Below, piece after piece: positions 23,700 to 31,734 of a stretch of DNA of 64,000 nucleotides. The stretch lies in IMG/VR virus record IMGVR_UViG_3300009514_000005, positions 1-64,000 of that record. One strand, given 5' to 3'. Both the position numbers and the translations under genes were made by a program. The notes beneath the pieces were generated by a model, which saw nothing but the letters and a program-made list of their open reading frames with translations, did not search any database and was not told the DNA's origin. This DNA comes from a virus. The first letter of the stretch is position 1, and each line of letters begins with the position of its first letter.

Positions 23700-23985
23700 G
23701 CTTCGCCACCTCTATCTTGGATTCCCAACTGTCTTCCAAGGATTGATCATCAGAATAATAAAACTGAAATGGTTCATTGTTCTGATTGTTGTTGCTATAT
23801 GGGCCATGGCCAGCAAGATGAATCGCACCACGCTCAACACAAACACCCACCAATTCTTTAGAGGGATGAGGCTTGGAAACAATCATATTATCCTCTCTAG
23901 GCTTCCCACAAATTTCACAAGGCTCAAGCGTAATCACTTTTCTTAGTACAAAATTCTTCAACAATCTATATAGATTACGAACCAA
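23692..23985 (-). CDS. Zinc-finger-like hypothetical protein, start uncertain
   Basis: CEICGKPRED near residue 23 starts a possible zinc finger, completed by a later Cys and His (CVERGAIHLAGH). The reading frame opens at a TTG at 23985 without a ribosome site; an internal start is possible. Upstream lies the 24-kb structured region. Confidence 0.55.
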   Translation of the reverse strand: MVRNLYRLLKNFVLRKVITLEPCEICGKPREDNMIVSKPHPSKELVGVCVERGAIHLAGHGPYSNNNQNNEPFQFYYSDDQSLEDSWESKIEVAKHE

Positions 23986-24038
23986 ATTACATTAATTTTT
24001 AAAAAAATTATTCACATCTTACCTTTTCAATCAGCCTC

Positions 24039-24074
24039 TTAACCTTGAATATAGTTCTTCTTATTCAAGGTTAA
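24039..24074. other. 13-bp perfect inverted repeat hairpin
   Basis: TTAACCTTGAATA and its exact complement stand 10 nt apart, giving one of the longest perfect stems in the window. No T-run follows on either strand, so it is not a classical terminator; it could be an RNase III or protein-binding site. Confidence 0.7.
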
Positions 24075-24075
24075 A

Positions 24076-24163
24076 TGGTGAGCCCCGGAAGACTTTCACT
24101 TCCTGTTCTTTTGCCCAGCCGAAGCTGTCCTCCCCTGGTTTGTATCCCAGAGGCCAAGGGCCC
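24076..24163 (-). ncRNA. Cloverleaf-like structured RNA ending in ACCA
   Basis: On the minus strand GGGCCCT pairs with GGGGCTC (two G-U pairs) to enclose three hairpins: CCTCTGG/CCAGGGG, CAGC-UUCG-GCTG, and GGAAG/CTTCC with a 7-nt loop; the 3' end reads ACCA. The overall form recalls a tRNA, but the D and anticodon arms are not canonical. No reading frame covers it. It may be a tRNA-like or regulatory RNA. Confidence 0.4.
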
Positions 24164-24166
24164 ATA

Positions 24167-24682
24167 TTATTTTGGCTTCAAAACCGAAATCGTTCTTTTG
24201 CTTTTAACATTCTCACCAAGATAATTAGGAGAAAAATCTAAATGCATCTGCCATTCAGCAGTAAATGAATCCGTCTCCATAATTTTTCTAAACTGACCAA
24301 CTGAATGAATATGATCATCAGCCGTACCTAATACCACTCTCTTAGCGCCCTTAAGCAGATGAAGGAATTTATCCCATCCTTTATCATCTAAATGCATTTC
24401 CAATCCAAGGACAACTACTCCATATCCTAAGCGGAATTCGATAATGCCATCTTTAATTGGATCATTCTCTGGGTATTTTCCTTTCACACGATGAACTCTA
24501 TCTTTCCAGTAACCCTCAACCGTTGGACTGATAACCACTATCCTCTTATCCGGACTCATGAATCTATCAATTGAACACTTGTTGTATCCACCCAATTCAA
24601 TTACCTGGTCATAATCTTTTAAGAAATGAGCCGCAATTGCATATCTACTTTGAAAAACTTCAGTCTCCAAATAAGGCCACAT
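24167..24682 (-). CDS. SAM-methyltransferase-like protein, 171 aa
   Basis: IELGGYNKCSIDRF looks like motif I of a class I methyltransferase (acidic end of strand 1 then Gly loop), followed by strands IVVISP and VVVLGLEM. Catalytic residues cannot be assigned. It directly follows the next methyltransferase gene, so the pair may modify the same target. Confidence 0.55.
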   Translation of the reverse strand: MWPYLETEVFQSRYAIAAHFLKDYDQVIELGGYNKCSIDRFMSPDKRIVVISPTVEGYWKDRVHRVKGKYPENDPIKDGIIEFRLGYGVVVLGLEMHLDDKGWDKFLHLLKGAKRVVLGTADDHIHSVGQFRKIMETDSFTAEWQMHLDFSPNYLGENVKSKRTISVLKPK

Positions 24683-25282
24683 CTAAATACTCCTTGTAAT
24701 AATCGCTACGCCCATTCCAATTCTTAAATTCATTACCTGCCAGGATTTATCCGCCCGAAGTTGTTCAACAAGTAACCAAACTCCAGCCGTTCTTGGGATC
24801 GTATCGTGAAGAGTGATGAACCCATCTTTCCTGAGATTCTTTGAATACATATTAAAATCATGCCTCACCCCCTCGTAAGAATGATCAGCGTCAATATGAA
24901 GATACCCGATGTCGCACACAGCAAAATCCGGCCAAGCATCTTCAGTTTTTTTCCTCACGATCTGAACATCAAAATCCTTTGTGAAGCTCGTTTCTTTGTC
25001 GTGGTAGTTTGGTTCACCCCACCCAGCCTCAGGCATGTTGGCGTCAACTAAATAGGTTGTGGAGTCACAGTGGATCCCTAAATCATACTGGGCAAGCCTC
25101 ATTATCTTGGGAACAAATCCACCACCAGACCCGAGGCAAATAGAACAGGAAGATCGAGACATATAAGCCAGAGCGTAATAAAGCATTCCCCCACCAAGGA
25201 ACCCATCTTTGGCCCCATGACTTGGCAAAAATTTATCATCTTCTGAAAGCTTTTCTACCCAATCTTGATCAATAAACTTCAT
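24683..25282 (-). CDS. Class I SAM-dependent methyltransferase
   Basis: 199 aa of the Methyltransf_24 type: SICLGSGGGFVP (motif I), TYLVDAN (motif II), then LHIDADHSYEGVRHDF and KDGFITLHDT, the hallmark acidic/His metal-site pattern of small-molecule or sugar methyltransferases. Possible partner of the glycosyltransferases at 38.6-41.6 kb. Its upstream region carries dense repeats (25285-25447). Confidence 0.85.
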   Translation of the reverse strand: MKFIDQDWVEKLSEDDKFLPSHGAKDGFLGGGMLYYALAYMSRSSCSICLGSGGGFVPKIMRLAQYDLGIHCDSTTYLVDANMPEAGWGEPNYHDKETSFTKDFDVQIVRKKTEDAWPDFAVCDIGYLHIDADHSYEGVRHDFNMYSKNLRKDGFITLHDTIPRTAGVWLLVEQLRADKSWQVMNLRIGMGVAIITRSI

Positions 25283-25284
25283 TC

Positions 25285-25447
25285 AAATATCCAACCAATA
25301 TCCAATTTCTAGCATTAACTTATAGCAAATTTCTTAGATTGATTCATGTGTTTACAATAACTTACAAATCAAAAACCCCATTTTTTCGCATTAACTACTA
25401 GCAATTCTCTGCACTAACTACTAGTAAATATCCAGCCAATATCCAAT
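25285..25447. repeat. Intergenic repeat cluster
   Basis: Two 22-bp direct repeats (AAATATCCA then CCAATATCCAAT with one variable base) at 25285-25306 and 25426-25447. Three 17-bp repeats of the type GCAYTAACTNNTAGYAA at 25312-25328, 25388-25404 and 25411-25427. A palindrome copy adjoins at 25442. This would be the promoter/operator region of the methyltransferase genes downstream. Confidence 0.8.
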
Positions 25448-25455
25448 CAATTGGA
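25442..25455. repeat. 14-bp palindrome, copy 4
   Basis: Exact TCCAATCAATTGGA. On the minus strand its TCCAATTGA supplies the last two codons and TGA stop of the gene ending at 25447. Confidence 0.9.
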
Positions 25456-25647
25456 CTTTTGACACTCCCCACAAGACCGGGATAATCCATTGGTTAAATT
25501 CCTCACGTTGACCCACTTCTGCATCCCACACTCACATACGCAAAGCCAATGAATGTGCTGACTTTTCTTAGCGTATTTTCTTTTCCACTCACCCATCACT
25601 GTCCACTCCCCAAACTTCTTCCCCGTTAGATCCAATCTTTTTGGCAT
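25447..25647 (-). CDS. AP2/HNH-associated zinc domain protein, 66 aa
   Basis: Pattern LTGKKFGEWTVMG...WLCVCECG followed by LTNGLSRSCGEC is the small domain found at the N-terminus of phage AP2/HNH homing-type endonucleases. Here it stands alone with no nuclease following, so it may be a remnant or a free DNA-binding unit. The upstream gene overlaps it by 59 nt. Confidence 0.7.
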   Translation of the reverse strand: MPKRLDLTGKKFGEWTVMGEWKRKYAKKSQHIHWLCVCECGMQKWVNVRNLTNGLSRSCGECQKSN

Positions 25648-25978
25648 TTATAATCCCCCTGGCCCCGAGTTTTACAACGCACGAACGAGACTCCTTGGTC
25701 CACTTAAATCTTATGTTAAGATTATCACCATCAACCTCAACACCCTCATGAATAGCCCATTTCTTTTCATCTCGAACAAGATATCCATCCGACTGAAGTT
25801 CAAGTCCCATTAGCGATTTATAAAAAATCTTTACAATATCTTCTCTTAAAGCAGCAACACTGGTATCGAAAACAACCTTCTTAAAAGATTCATCAAAAGC
25901 CTCTTCGATCTTTTCAACAGCTTCCTCTGGAGACATATCTCCAACTACGAAACCTTGATTGTGTCCACCGTTTCCCAT
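25589..25978 (-). CDS. Hypothetical protein, 129 aa
   Basis: Helical N-terminus (SPEEAVEKIEEAFDESFKK) and beta C-terminus (VEVDGDNLNIRFKWTKESRS). The last 20 codons overlap the AP2-like gene in another frame. No family recognised. Confidence 0.65.
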   Translation of the reverse strand: MGNGGHNQGFVVGDMSPEEAVEKIEEAFDESFKKVVFDTSVAALREDIVKIFYKSLMGLELQSDGYLVRDEKKWAIHEGVEVDGDNLNIRFKWTKESRSCVVKLGARGIINAKKIGSNGEEVWGVDSDG

Positions 25979-26193
25979 GATTCACTCATCTCTTTTATTT
26001 GTTCACAAATCCAATCCCTAGCCTCTTCTTCGGATACAAAATTTATTATTTGTAAATCTCCTTCTGGCGGAACTGGTTGTTTAGCCCACTTCCAAAAATC
26101 CATAATCTTAGCCTGAACACGAAAAACGCCTTTTCTTTTTACAATTTTATACTGACTCGGCTTAAAAGCTTTAAAAAACATTTCTTCCCACAT
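25945..26193 (-). CDS. Hypothetical protein, 82 aa
   Basis: ATG at 26193 overlaps the TGA of the upstream gene (TGATG). Basic N-terminus, acidic C-terminus (FVSEEEARDWICEQIKEMSE). No family recognised. Confidence 0.65.
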   Translation of the reverse strand: MWEEMFFKAFKPSQYKIVKRKGVFRVQAKIMDFWKWAKQPVPPEGDLQIINFVSEEEARDWICEQIKEMSESWETVDTIKVS

Positions 26194-26348
26194 CACTTCT
26201 TAACCCTCATAATTCTTTTCCTAAGAGCGTTAACCATCCTCTTAGCCTCTTGACAAGCTCCAATCACAGTAAAAGGAACCTTGACTGTATCCTGATAAAC
26301 AAGAGCCATATTCTCATCAACAACTTTAATTATTATCTTAAGATTCAT
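26193..26348 (-). CDS. Small protein, 51 aa
   Basis: ATG overlaps the upstream TGA (ATGA) and the stop overlaps the next ATG, so it is locked into the operon. Begins MNLKIIIKVVDENMALVYQD; ends basic (RKRIMRVKK). Found by reading the gap. Confidence 0.65.
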   Translation of the reverse strand: MNLKIIIKVVDENMALVYQDTVKVPFTVIGACQEAKRMVNALRKRIMRVKK

Positions 26349-26695
26349 GGATACCTTTCAACCGGAGACCCGGAAGGTTTAACAACCTGGGGGATCTCTT
26401 TTTTTAGTTCAGGAATTGGCGGCTGGGGTTTTGGCTGCGGAGTTGGCTGCGGAGTTACAACTGAGACTGGCTTGGGTTTCTCCAACTGATTTTTATATTT
26501 CCTAGCTTCTTCTTGTTCAATCTTAATCATCCACTTGAGCTTTTTGTTTTGCTCTTTAATATTAATAAACTCATTAAATATCTTCGGAAGATCCTTATAG
26601 AAAAGCTCTTGGAAATCATCATTGTTAAGATCAAGCTTTTTAACCGCTTTATATCTTGTTTTAATTTTATCTAAATCTATTTCAACTTCCTTCAC
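26345..26695 (-). CDS. Pro-rich hypothetical protein, 116 aa
   Basis: Helical first 70 residues (KLDLNNDDFQELFYKDL, KNKKLKWMIKIEQEE-like) then a Pro/Gln/Lys stretch (VTPQPTPQPKPQPPIPE), probably disordered. Function unknown. Confidence 0.65.
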   Translation of the reverse strand: MKEVEIDLDKIKTRYKAVKKLDLNNDDFQELFYKDLPKIFNEFINIKEQNKKLKWMIKIEQEEARKYKNQLEKPKPVSVVTPQPTPQPKPQPPIPELKKEIPQVVKPSGSPVERYP

Positions 26696-27030
26696 TCTTT
26701 TCCCTTTTTAGACAAGTCCAATACCTCCACCTCTTCCCTGTTGGTGAACCTAAGAAGCCTGACCGGGATGCCAGTTGATGATGCCACTCTCTCGGCAATT
26801 GGCCTCATAGACTCAACCCTGGCCCTGTCAGCACCAATCATAGGCATGGCCATTCCATCCTTTGCCTGAAAAGCAGGAATGCCTTCGTTACCATCCCTAG
26901 AGTCTACCGTAACCCAGGCCCACATTTCATTAACCCTGTATTTATTTTTAGGGGCAATAAAAATACACTTCGGACAAGCTGGCCCCTTTTCGGAATTAAC
27001 TAAATCTATTTCACAATTAGGACACTTCAT
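26692..27030 (-). CDS. Zinc-ribbon protein, 112 aa
   Basis: N-terminal ribbon CPNC...CPKC (residues 3-19) followed by an unassigned domain with VTVDSRDGNEGIPAFQ. Probably an adaptor or transcription-related protein. Overlaps the DUF3850 gene by 14 nt. Confidence 0.7.
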   Translation of the reverse strand: MKCPNCEIDLVNSEKGPACPKCIFIAPKNKYRVNEMWAWVTVDSRDGNEGIPAFQAKDGMAMPMIGADRARVESMRPIAERVASSTGIPVRLLRFTNREEVEVLDLSKKGKE

Positions 27031-27286
27031 TTGTTGTTTTTCCCTTTAGCTTAATTGAAAGAATAGCCCAACCTTTTTGAAGCCCAAACTGACCACCTTT
27101 CATCATGTATGTCACTTCGGCTTTTACTTCTCGCCCAGTATGACCACCGCCTCTTTCAAACTCCTTAAGAGCTAAAATATCACCAAGCTGATAATCACGA
27201 TCATTTTTCCTAACCTCAAAAGTCTTGTTGCCTTTTATGACTTCTTCAAAATAAGGAATCAATATTTTCAAATCATGTTGTCTCAT
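27017..27286 (-). CDS. DUF3850/ASCH-type PUA-fold protein
   Basis: 89 aa with LKILIPYFEEVIKGNKTFEV then RKNDRDYQLGDILALKEFE and a final ILSIKL strand: the defining layout of DUF3850, an ASCH/PUA-like domain thought to bind RNA or modified bases. Common in phage genomes. Confidence 0.85.
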   Translation of the reverse strand: MRQHDLKILIPYFEEVIKGNKTFEVRKNDRDYQLGDILALKEFERGGGHTGREVKAEVTYMMKGGQFGLQKGWAILSIKLKGKTTNEVS

Positions 27287-27295
27287 TTTAAACCC

Positions 27296-28036
27296 TTAAA
27301 TAAAAGATTGCTGTTCGCTCTTCTTATTTAAAATACTGACCTCAAAATCACAAGATTCTTTGAAATCCTGAAAACTATATTGCCTAATCTTTCGTGTCCA
27401 AGCCTTGATATCATAATCAAAAAAGAATCCCTTAGCCTTAGCCTTATAATTATCATCAAACTTTTGATGGCTTCTAATGTCAATGAGAGGAGTCGATGCA
27501 GCTCTACAGACTTCTTCCATATCATAATCACCTTTCTCTATAACCTGGATCATCATTAAAGCATCCGTAAAGGCTCTGTGGCCAAATGGATTGGCAAGCC
27601 CGTGATCTGCTGCAATATGATTCACCGATCTTCCTTTTATGTTGGGACCATATGGAATCTCATGTAAGAAATCCATCCAATTAACTACCGGAACATTTAC
27701 CGCCCATCGCTTACACTCTCTTTCAAACATTGCTTGATCAAAAGTAAAGTTAGCCGCCATGGTGAAATCACATCTAGACATTTCAGCACAAACCCTCGAT
27801 AAAACCCTATTAGGTTCAATGCCATATTTATCTATCATTTCTTCACAGATTCCGTTTACAGCGGTAATACTAGGATCAATCAGCTCATCTTTGTTTAAAG
27901 ACTTTAAAAGATAACCACCCATTCTCACAATACCAAGAACTAGATCATAAACCACATATCCTACTTCGATTACTTTTGAATTTGGTTCATCGGGGAGACC
28001 TGTTGTCTCTGTATCAAAAAACAATATACTACTCAC
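27296..28036 (-). CDS. DnaQ-type 3'-5' exonuclease
   Basis: 246 aa. Exo I is FFDTETTGLP (D8, E10), Exo II lies in NFTFDQAMFERE (Asp), and Exo III is GHRAFTDALMM with the catalytic His and Asp, which fits the DEDDh class. Such proteins proofread, trim RNA or degrade DNA. No polymerase domain is attached. Overlaps the YkgJ gene by 8 nt. Confidence 0.9.
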   Translation of the reverse strand: MSSILFFDTETTGLPDEPNSKVIEVGYVVYDLVLGIVRMGGYLLKSLNKDELIDPSITAVNGICEEMIDKYGIEPNRVLSRVCAEMSRCDFTMAANFTFDQAMFERECKRWAVNVPVVNWMDFLHEIPYGPNIKGRSVNHIAADHGLANPFGHRAFTDALMMIQVIEKGDYDMEEVCRAASTPLIDIRSHQKFDDNYKAKAKGFFFDYDIKAWTRKIRQYSFQDFKESCDFEVSILNKKSEQQSFI

Positions 28037-28673
28037 GATTCATCCTTTCTAGCAACATCCTTGGCATAGTTCCTGATTTGGCTACATTCATTGAAGCCGC
28101 CGTTAATATTTCTGCTTCGTTTACTATCACATTTTTAACCTGCCCATTTGGGTAATTCTGAACATTGCAAAGTTCTGGATCCGATAAGGCAAAATATTTT
28201 CTACAAGTATTTGGCCGATGCTCATAAACCTTGCAAAGACCAGTATTGCCATCAAGAAAAACACAAGACCAATCCTCTTTATTTTGTTGATGCCATTCCG
28301 TAAAATTAGATTGTCTCTTAAGCTTTAGCTCATCTATTGCGATATTTTCTTTTTTAGCATAAGAAACAAGAAGATCAGCCTCGTCATCGCTTATGATTAC
28401 CTCGAGCTTACAACAATGACAACATCCAGCCCTACAGGTGACTCCAGCATTATCATTTTTAAATGATTGCTGAATTGATTTATCGATCTCAACATGCCAG
28501 CTATAAGCTCGGCTCTTTGGATCAAAAACATGTTTCTTCATTTTTTCATATTGGTTCATATAATGATAAAGCATCTCTGCAACCTGCTTCTGCAACCGTG
28601 GACCGATTTGTTTCAGATATGCTTGAAACCCATAAGACATCCAAGTAAGTTCTTTCTTTTTTGTCAAAGCCAT
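28029..28673 (-). CDS. YkgJ-type cysteine-cluster protein
   Basis: 214 aa. CRAGCCHCCKLEV gives the CxxxCCxCC knot and a later CKVYEHRPNTCRKY plus a Cys completes the set that binds a zinc or Fe-S centre in the YkgJ (UPF0153) family. Biochemical role of the family is unknown. The N-terminal 80 residues are a helical extension. Confidence 0.85.
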   Translation of the reverse strand: MALTKKKELTWMSYGFQAYLKQIGPRLQKQVAEMLYHYMNQYEKMKKHVFDPKSRAYSWHVEIDKSIQQSFKNDNAGVTCRAGCCHCCKLEVIISDDEADLLVSYAKKENIAIDELKLKRQSNFTEWHQQNKEDWSCVFLDGNTGLCKVYEHRPNTCRKYFALSDPELCNVQNYPNGQVKNVIVNEAEILTAASMNVAKSGTMPRMLLERMNRE

Positions 28674-28927
28674 ACTTTAATTCCCGCCCTTTTCGTTTCC
28701 GATTCAATAAATCTTAACTCAATGCCAAATGAATCATTTCTTGGTATAGTCTCTTTTATTATCTTCCAAGAAGCCTGCATTTCATGAAAGCCAAGGTCTA
28801 TCAATAAATCTTTAAGCAAAACAAGATACCTCGCAGCGATATCGGCCTGCTCATTGGTATTGCACCCAACCACAACTTTTTTGGCTTTAACCAAGCAGCG
28901 TTCAATAAACTTTTCTTCATCACACAT
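28664..28927 (-). CDS. Hypothetical protein, 87 aa
   Basis: Alpha/beta sequence with LVKAKKVVVGCNTNEQADIA and a long amphipathic helix. Overlaps the YkgJ gene by 10 nt. No family recognised. Confidence 0.65.
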   Translation of the reverse strand: MCDEEKFIERCLVKAKKVVVGCNTNEQADIAARYLVLLKDLLIDLGFHEMQASWKIIKETIPRNDSFGIELRFIESETKRAGIKVWL

Positions 28928-28971
28928 GATTATCCAATACGATAAAATTTACCTTATGTAAATAAATTTGA

Positions 28972-29262
28972 TCAACTATCGGGACAGTGGCGAAGCCTCT
29001 GAGATAACACTGAAAATTCAAATTTTATTACTTCTATACGACAAAATTCAGCCATGCTACTCATACAATCCAGCTCTGCCTTTTTACATCCAAGCCCCAT
29101 AGTTATTAAGTGACAACGCATAAACACATATCGCTTAACGTAGTCGGACTCCATCGCTCTATATTCCATACATTGCTGGCTTACATCGTCTTTCGCAGCA
29201 ATAATGTCGCATCCTTTATTTGGAATCAAAAAACAAGATACGATTAAAGACTGAAGGATCAT
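28972..29262 (-). CDS. Cys-rich hypothetical protein, 96 aa
   Basis: Hydrophobic start (MILQSLIVSCFLIP) that may be an export signal, then eight or so Cys residues, suggesting disulfides in a periplasmic protein. No Shine-Dalgarno sequence: TACAAT stands 6 nt before the ATG and the start lies within a 22-bp palindrome (29260-29281). Confidence 0.6.
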   Translation of the reverse strand: MILQSLIVSCFLIPNKGCDIIAAKDDVSQQCMEYRAMESDYVKRYVFMRCHLITMGLGCKKAELDCMSSMAEFCRIEVIKFEFSVLSQRLRHCPDS

Positions 29263-29281
29263 CCATTAATTGTAATGGATG
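29260..29281 (-). promoter_or_regulatory. 22-bp palindrome over start codon and -10 box
   Basis: CATCCATTA and TAATGGATG pair perfectly around 4 nt. It contains the ATG of the 96-aa gene and overlaps the -10-like TACAAT, so a bound repressor or an RNA hairpin would block expression. Confidence 0.6.
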
Positions 29282-29334
29282 CCTTGCTATTAAACATTTA
29301 AAAATCTTTTAAAGAAACTGTCTTACCTTTTAGA

Positions 29335-29628
29335 TCAACAATTCCCAACTGGGCCTTTATAATAATCAGCATGTAAGGAATTAAACATATCAACCCACTT
29401 TCCATCTGTTGTTCTAAAAAAAATAGTTAGATCAAAGGTTTTCATCATTTGAACGAAATCTCTAAACCATTCCTCATTCTCAGGATCCATGGCGATCAAT
29501 TCGTCTTCATGCTCCGCTCGAGTTTTATTCTCTTTTTCAATCAAAAAAGACTCCATAATTTTTTCTGCTTGAGAAAAAGTACCAGCAAATTCTATTTTGT
29601 TTTTTTCTTCATCCACAATTTTAAACAT
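29335..29628 (-). CDS. Hypothetical protein, 97 aa
   Basis: The ATG at 29628 is chosen because AAGGAG lies 7 nt before it; the frame upstream overlaps the PAPS-reductase-like gene. Helical, acidic (KENKTRAEHEDELIAMDPEN). No family recognised. Confidence 0.65.
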   Translation of the reverse strand: MFKIVDEEKNKIEFAGTFSQAEKIMESFLIEKENKTRAEHEDELIAMDPENEEWFRDFVQMMKTFDLTIFFRTTDGKWVDMFNSLHADYYKGPVGNC

Positions 29629-29638
29629 ATTCTCTCCT

Positions 29639-30529
29639 TTATATTTCAAAAGTTTCATCAACCTTCACTCCAATAAAATCCTCAAGACTGATCGGACCAT
29701 TCTTATCAGCAAACATGGTATGACCAATCTCTTTTTCCTTTTCAACATACTGCTTAAAAACATTGGGATTTTCTTTTGCAGAGACCCTAAGATCACTCTT
29801 CTTTGCCATGATACAAAACATACAACTTAATCGACTCATCCCTTTTGCATAGGCCCAATGTAATCTTTGACCAGCATCCTCGACAACACCGAGAAGATCT
29901 TCCAGCGAATAATTAAAAATAGGATACCAATCATAAACAAATCTTTTTCCATTAGGCTTGCTAAGATTATTAACCCTTTTAACTCTCCCTTTTTTATCCA
30001 GCTTTCCTTCTGGATGATTCATTTTTTCAAACAAAGCAAGACGTTTGCTAAGACCAATAGTGAGGGCTTCGCCAGTTTTCTTGAAGTGATCTTTATCAAC
30101 ACCTTGCTTTCGGCCATCAGATTCACCGGCTCTGATTCCAACACAGTTCACGGCATACTTAGCACCACGCTCTTTCATGATTGCACGAATGAGAACATCG
30201 ATTGGGCCAGTCTTTTGGCCGGAAGTACACTGACGGTACTTGGGCGATGGCCACATCCCACGCTTGGTAACCATCTCCATAAAGGTTTCATTGGCCACGA
30301 CAACCCTAAGATCGTGATCGCCAACAGTTGCCTTAATGTGATCAAAGGTTCCAGACCAGTCTGCCCCTGGAAGATCAGCATGAACCACGACGATCTGACT
30401 CTTGGGAACGATCCTTTCGATCTCGATCATCTGGGCTTGGGAGTCCTTGCCTCCTGAATGACTCACAAAAAATATGGCCCCTAAGTCTATCAATTTTTTT
30501 ACTTCATCCAGATTTACTAAGCCCCTCAT
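29639..30529 (-). CDS. PAPS-reductase-fold (ATP-pyrophosphatase) protein 1
   Basis: 296 aa. SGGKDS at residues 25-30 is the PP-loop of adenine-nucleotide alpha-hydrolases, the next strand VVVHADLPG carries the expected acidic residue, and SCMFC near the C-terminus gives a CxxC metal or thiol site. The family includes PAPS reductases and DndC-type sulfur-transfer proteins; phages often carry members of unknown substrate. It has its own promoter (30562-30590). Confidence 0.85.
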   Translation of the reverse strand: MRGLVNLDEVKKLIDLGAIFFVSHSGGKDSQAQMIEIERIVPKSQIVVVHADLPGADWSGTFDHIKATVGDHDLRVVVANETFMEMVTKRGMWPSPKYRQCTSGQKTGPIDVLIRAIMKERGAKYAVNCVGIRAGESDGRKQGVDKDHFKKTGEALTIGLSKRLALFEKMNHPEGKLDKKGRVKRVNNLSKPNGKRFVYDWYPIFNYSLEDLLGVVEDAGQRLHWAYAKGMSRLSCMFCIMAKKSDLRVSAKENPNVFKQYVEKEKEIGHTMFADKNGPISLEDFIGVKVDETFEI

Positions 30530-30561
30530 ACGTTCCCCTTGTTAATTGTTAATCTGATACT

Positions 30562-30590
30562 AGTATCGCATATTCTTTACATTGTGTAAA
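30562..30590 (-). promoter_or_regulatory. Sigma70-type promoter with two palindromes
   Basis: TTTACA and GATACT stand 17 bp apart on the minus strand, about 35 nt before the ATG at 30529. CTTTACA-CAA-TGTAAAG overlaps the -35 and GATACTAGTATC the -10, both perfect inverted repeats that could be repressor sites. Confidence 0.75.
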
Positions 30591-30693
30591 GATAATCGTG
30601 TATTTTTTTCATTGTTTTAATCAATAGATTACAGCGGGTTAGAAGATCCCAAGAATATTTTTTAGTGTTGAAATCATTGATGAATTTTAAATA

Positions 30694-31656
30694 TTAAGAA
30701 AAACTCTTTAGATTTGGGACTTTTAGCTCCCCTTCGGAATAGCCAGACCCAAGGGCCATGATCCCCTTGCGATTCATTACAGATGCCTGATATTTCTTAT
30801 ATGACTTCAGGGATCTCAGCCAAGCCAGTATAAAAAGCTTCTGCTGCCCAAGAGAGGCATTTTCCAAAACACCCTTCCAATGGAGTGCATTTCTCCTGGA
30901 GTCCTTCCAGGCGGCATAAGAGCTATCCCTAGAGGCACACCAGTTAAGTATCTGAGACAAGACATAAGTAAGCCCATCGGTTCTTATCCGCTCAGATACA
31001 ATTTGATAGCTCAATCCTTTCAGGCTTCCGTTTTGAACCACCACGTCAAAGAAGAAACAAAATTCACTAAACAGTATTGGATCATCCCAAGATATTTCTT
31101 CTTCGCCCTGCTTCCATCCAATACCATAACGAAGGGCTCTCTCCCCGATCTCCAAAGATTCTTCTGTCTGGATCTTAATCATTTCTTTTGATCCCCAAAG
31201 GGATTGAAGCTCCTTAATATAAGGGCTTAAAACTTTCGATCCTCTAGACCATGTAGCGATTTCTTTAAAGCTATCGCTAGGTCTTTGATTCACTAAATAA
31301 AGATAATCATCTCCAAGGGTAGGCATATATGCATAAAGCAAGTCACGGCCAAACTCTAAGACAAATTTTTGAACTAATCTCTGATGATCACCCAGGCCCC
31401 ATGTCCATCCAAGTGCCCCAGCGGTTAGGCCCATGTTATCAAAATTTCCAACTATATTTGAAAAAGGATCACCATTACCCTCAAAATCTGAGGATATCTT
31501 TAAAGCACAACACGTTGCCGATTTTAAATTCGTCTCGTCGACAAGATTATTTATAGGCGTCTCGCTAAGCACTGCATCACCATCGGATCCTCCAATTGAT
31601 TGGACCTCTTCTATTGCTATAGGTTTTCTTTTTTTTCTAAACCAACCAAAACACAT
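30694..31656 (-). CDS. Probable cell-wall lysin, 320 aa
   Basis: A segment at residues about 50-90 reads ISSDFEGNGDPFSNIV then GNFDNMGLTAGALGWTWGLG. This Glu-Gly then GNFD...GLT.GALGW pattern occurs in lysozyme/chitosanase-like peptidoglycan hydrolases of phages, with the Glu as presumed catalyst. The basic N-terminus (FRKKRKP) and lack of a signal peptide fit an internal or virion-carried enzyme. Alternative: an unrelated helical protein. Confidence 0.6.
   Translation of the reverse strand: MCFGWFRKKRKPIAIEEVQSIGGSDGDAVLSETPINNLVDETNLKSATCCALKISSDFEGNGDPFSNIVGNFDNMGLTAGALGWTWGLGDHQRLVQKFVLEFGRDLLYAYMPTLGDDYLYLVNQRPSDSFKEIATWSRGSKVLSPYIKELQSLWGSKEMIKIQTEESLEIGERALRYGIGWKQGEEEISWDDPILFSEFCFFFDVVVQNGSLKGLSYQIVSERIRTDGLTYVLSQILNWCASRDSSYAAWKDSRRNALHWKGVLENASLGQQKLFILAWLRSLKSYKKYQASVMNRKGIMALGSGYSEGELKVPNLKSFS
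31591..31604. repeat. 14-bp palindrome, copy 5
   Basis: Exact TCCAATTGATTGGA inside the N-terminal coding part of the lysin gene, read as QSIGG. Confidence 0.9.
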
Positions 31657-31734
31657 TTTAAAATCCCTTGATTTTTCAACCTACTAGAAGAACAATCAAT
31701 CGAGCCGATTTAATCCAAGGTAGGATTAACGCTT

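Noticed and set aside
24076-24163. RNase P RNA or ordinary tRNA
   Set aside because: A GAAAGTC...CGGGGCTC stretch recalls RNase P, but the element is far too short and lacks other conserved parts; the D and anticodon arms are wrong for a tRNA.
25447-25647. Complete homing endonuclease
   Set aside because: Only the AP2/HNH-associated zinc domain is present; no nuclease motif follows in any frame.
29639-30529. DndC of a DNA phosphorothioation system
   Set aside because: No DndA, DndB, DndD or DndE-like genes are nearby; a general PP-loop protein is the safer call.
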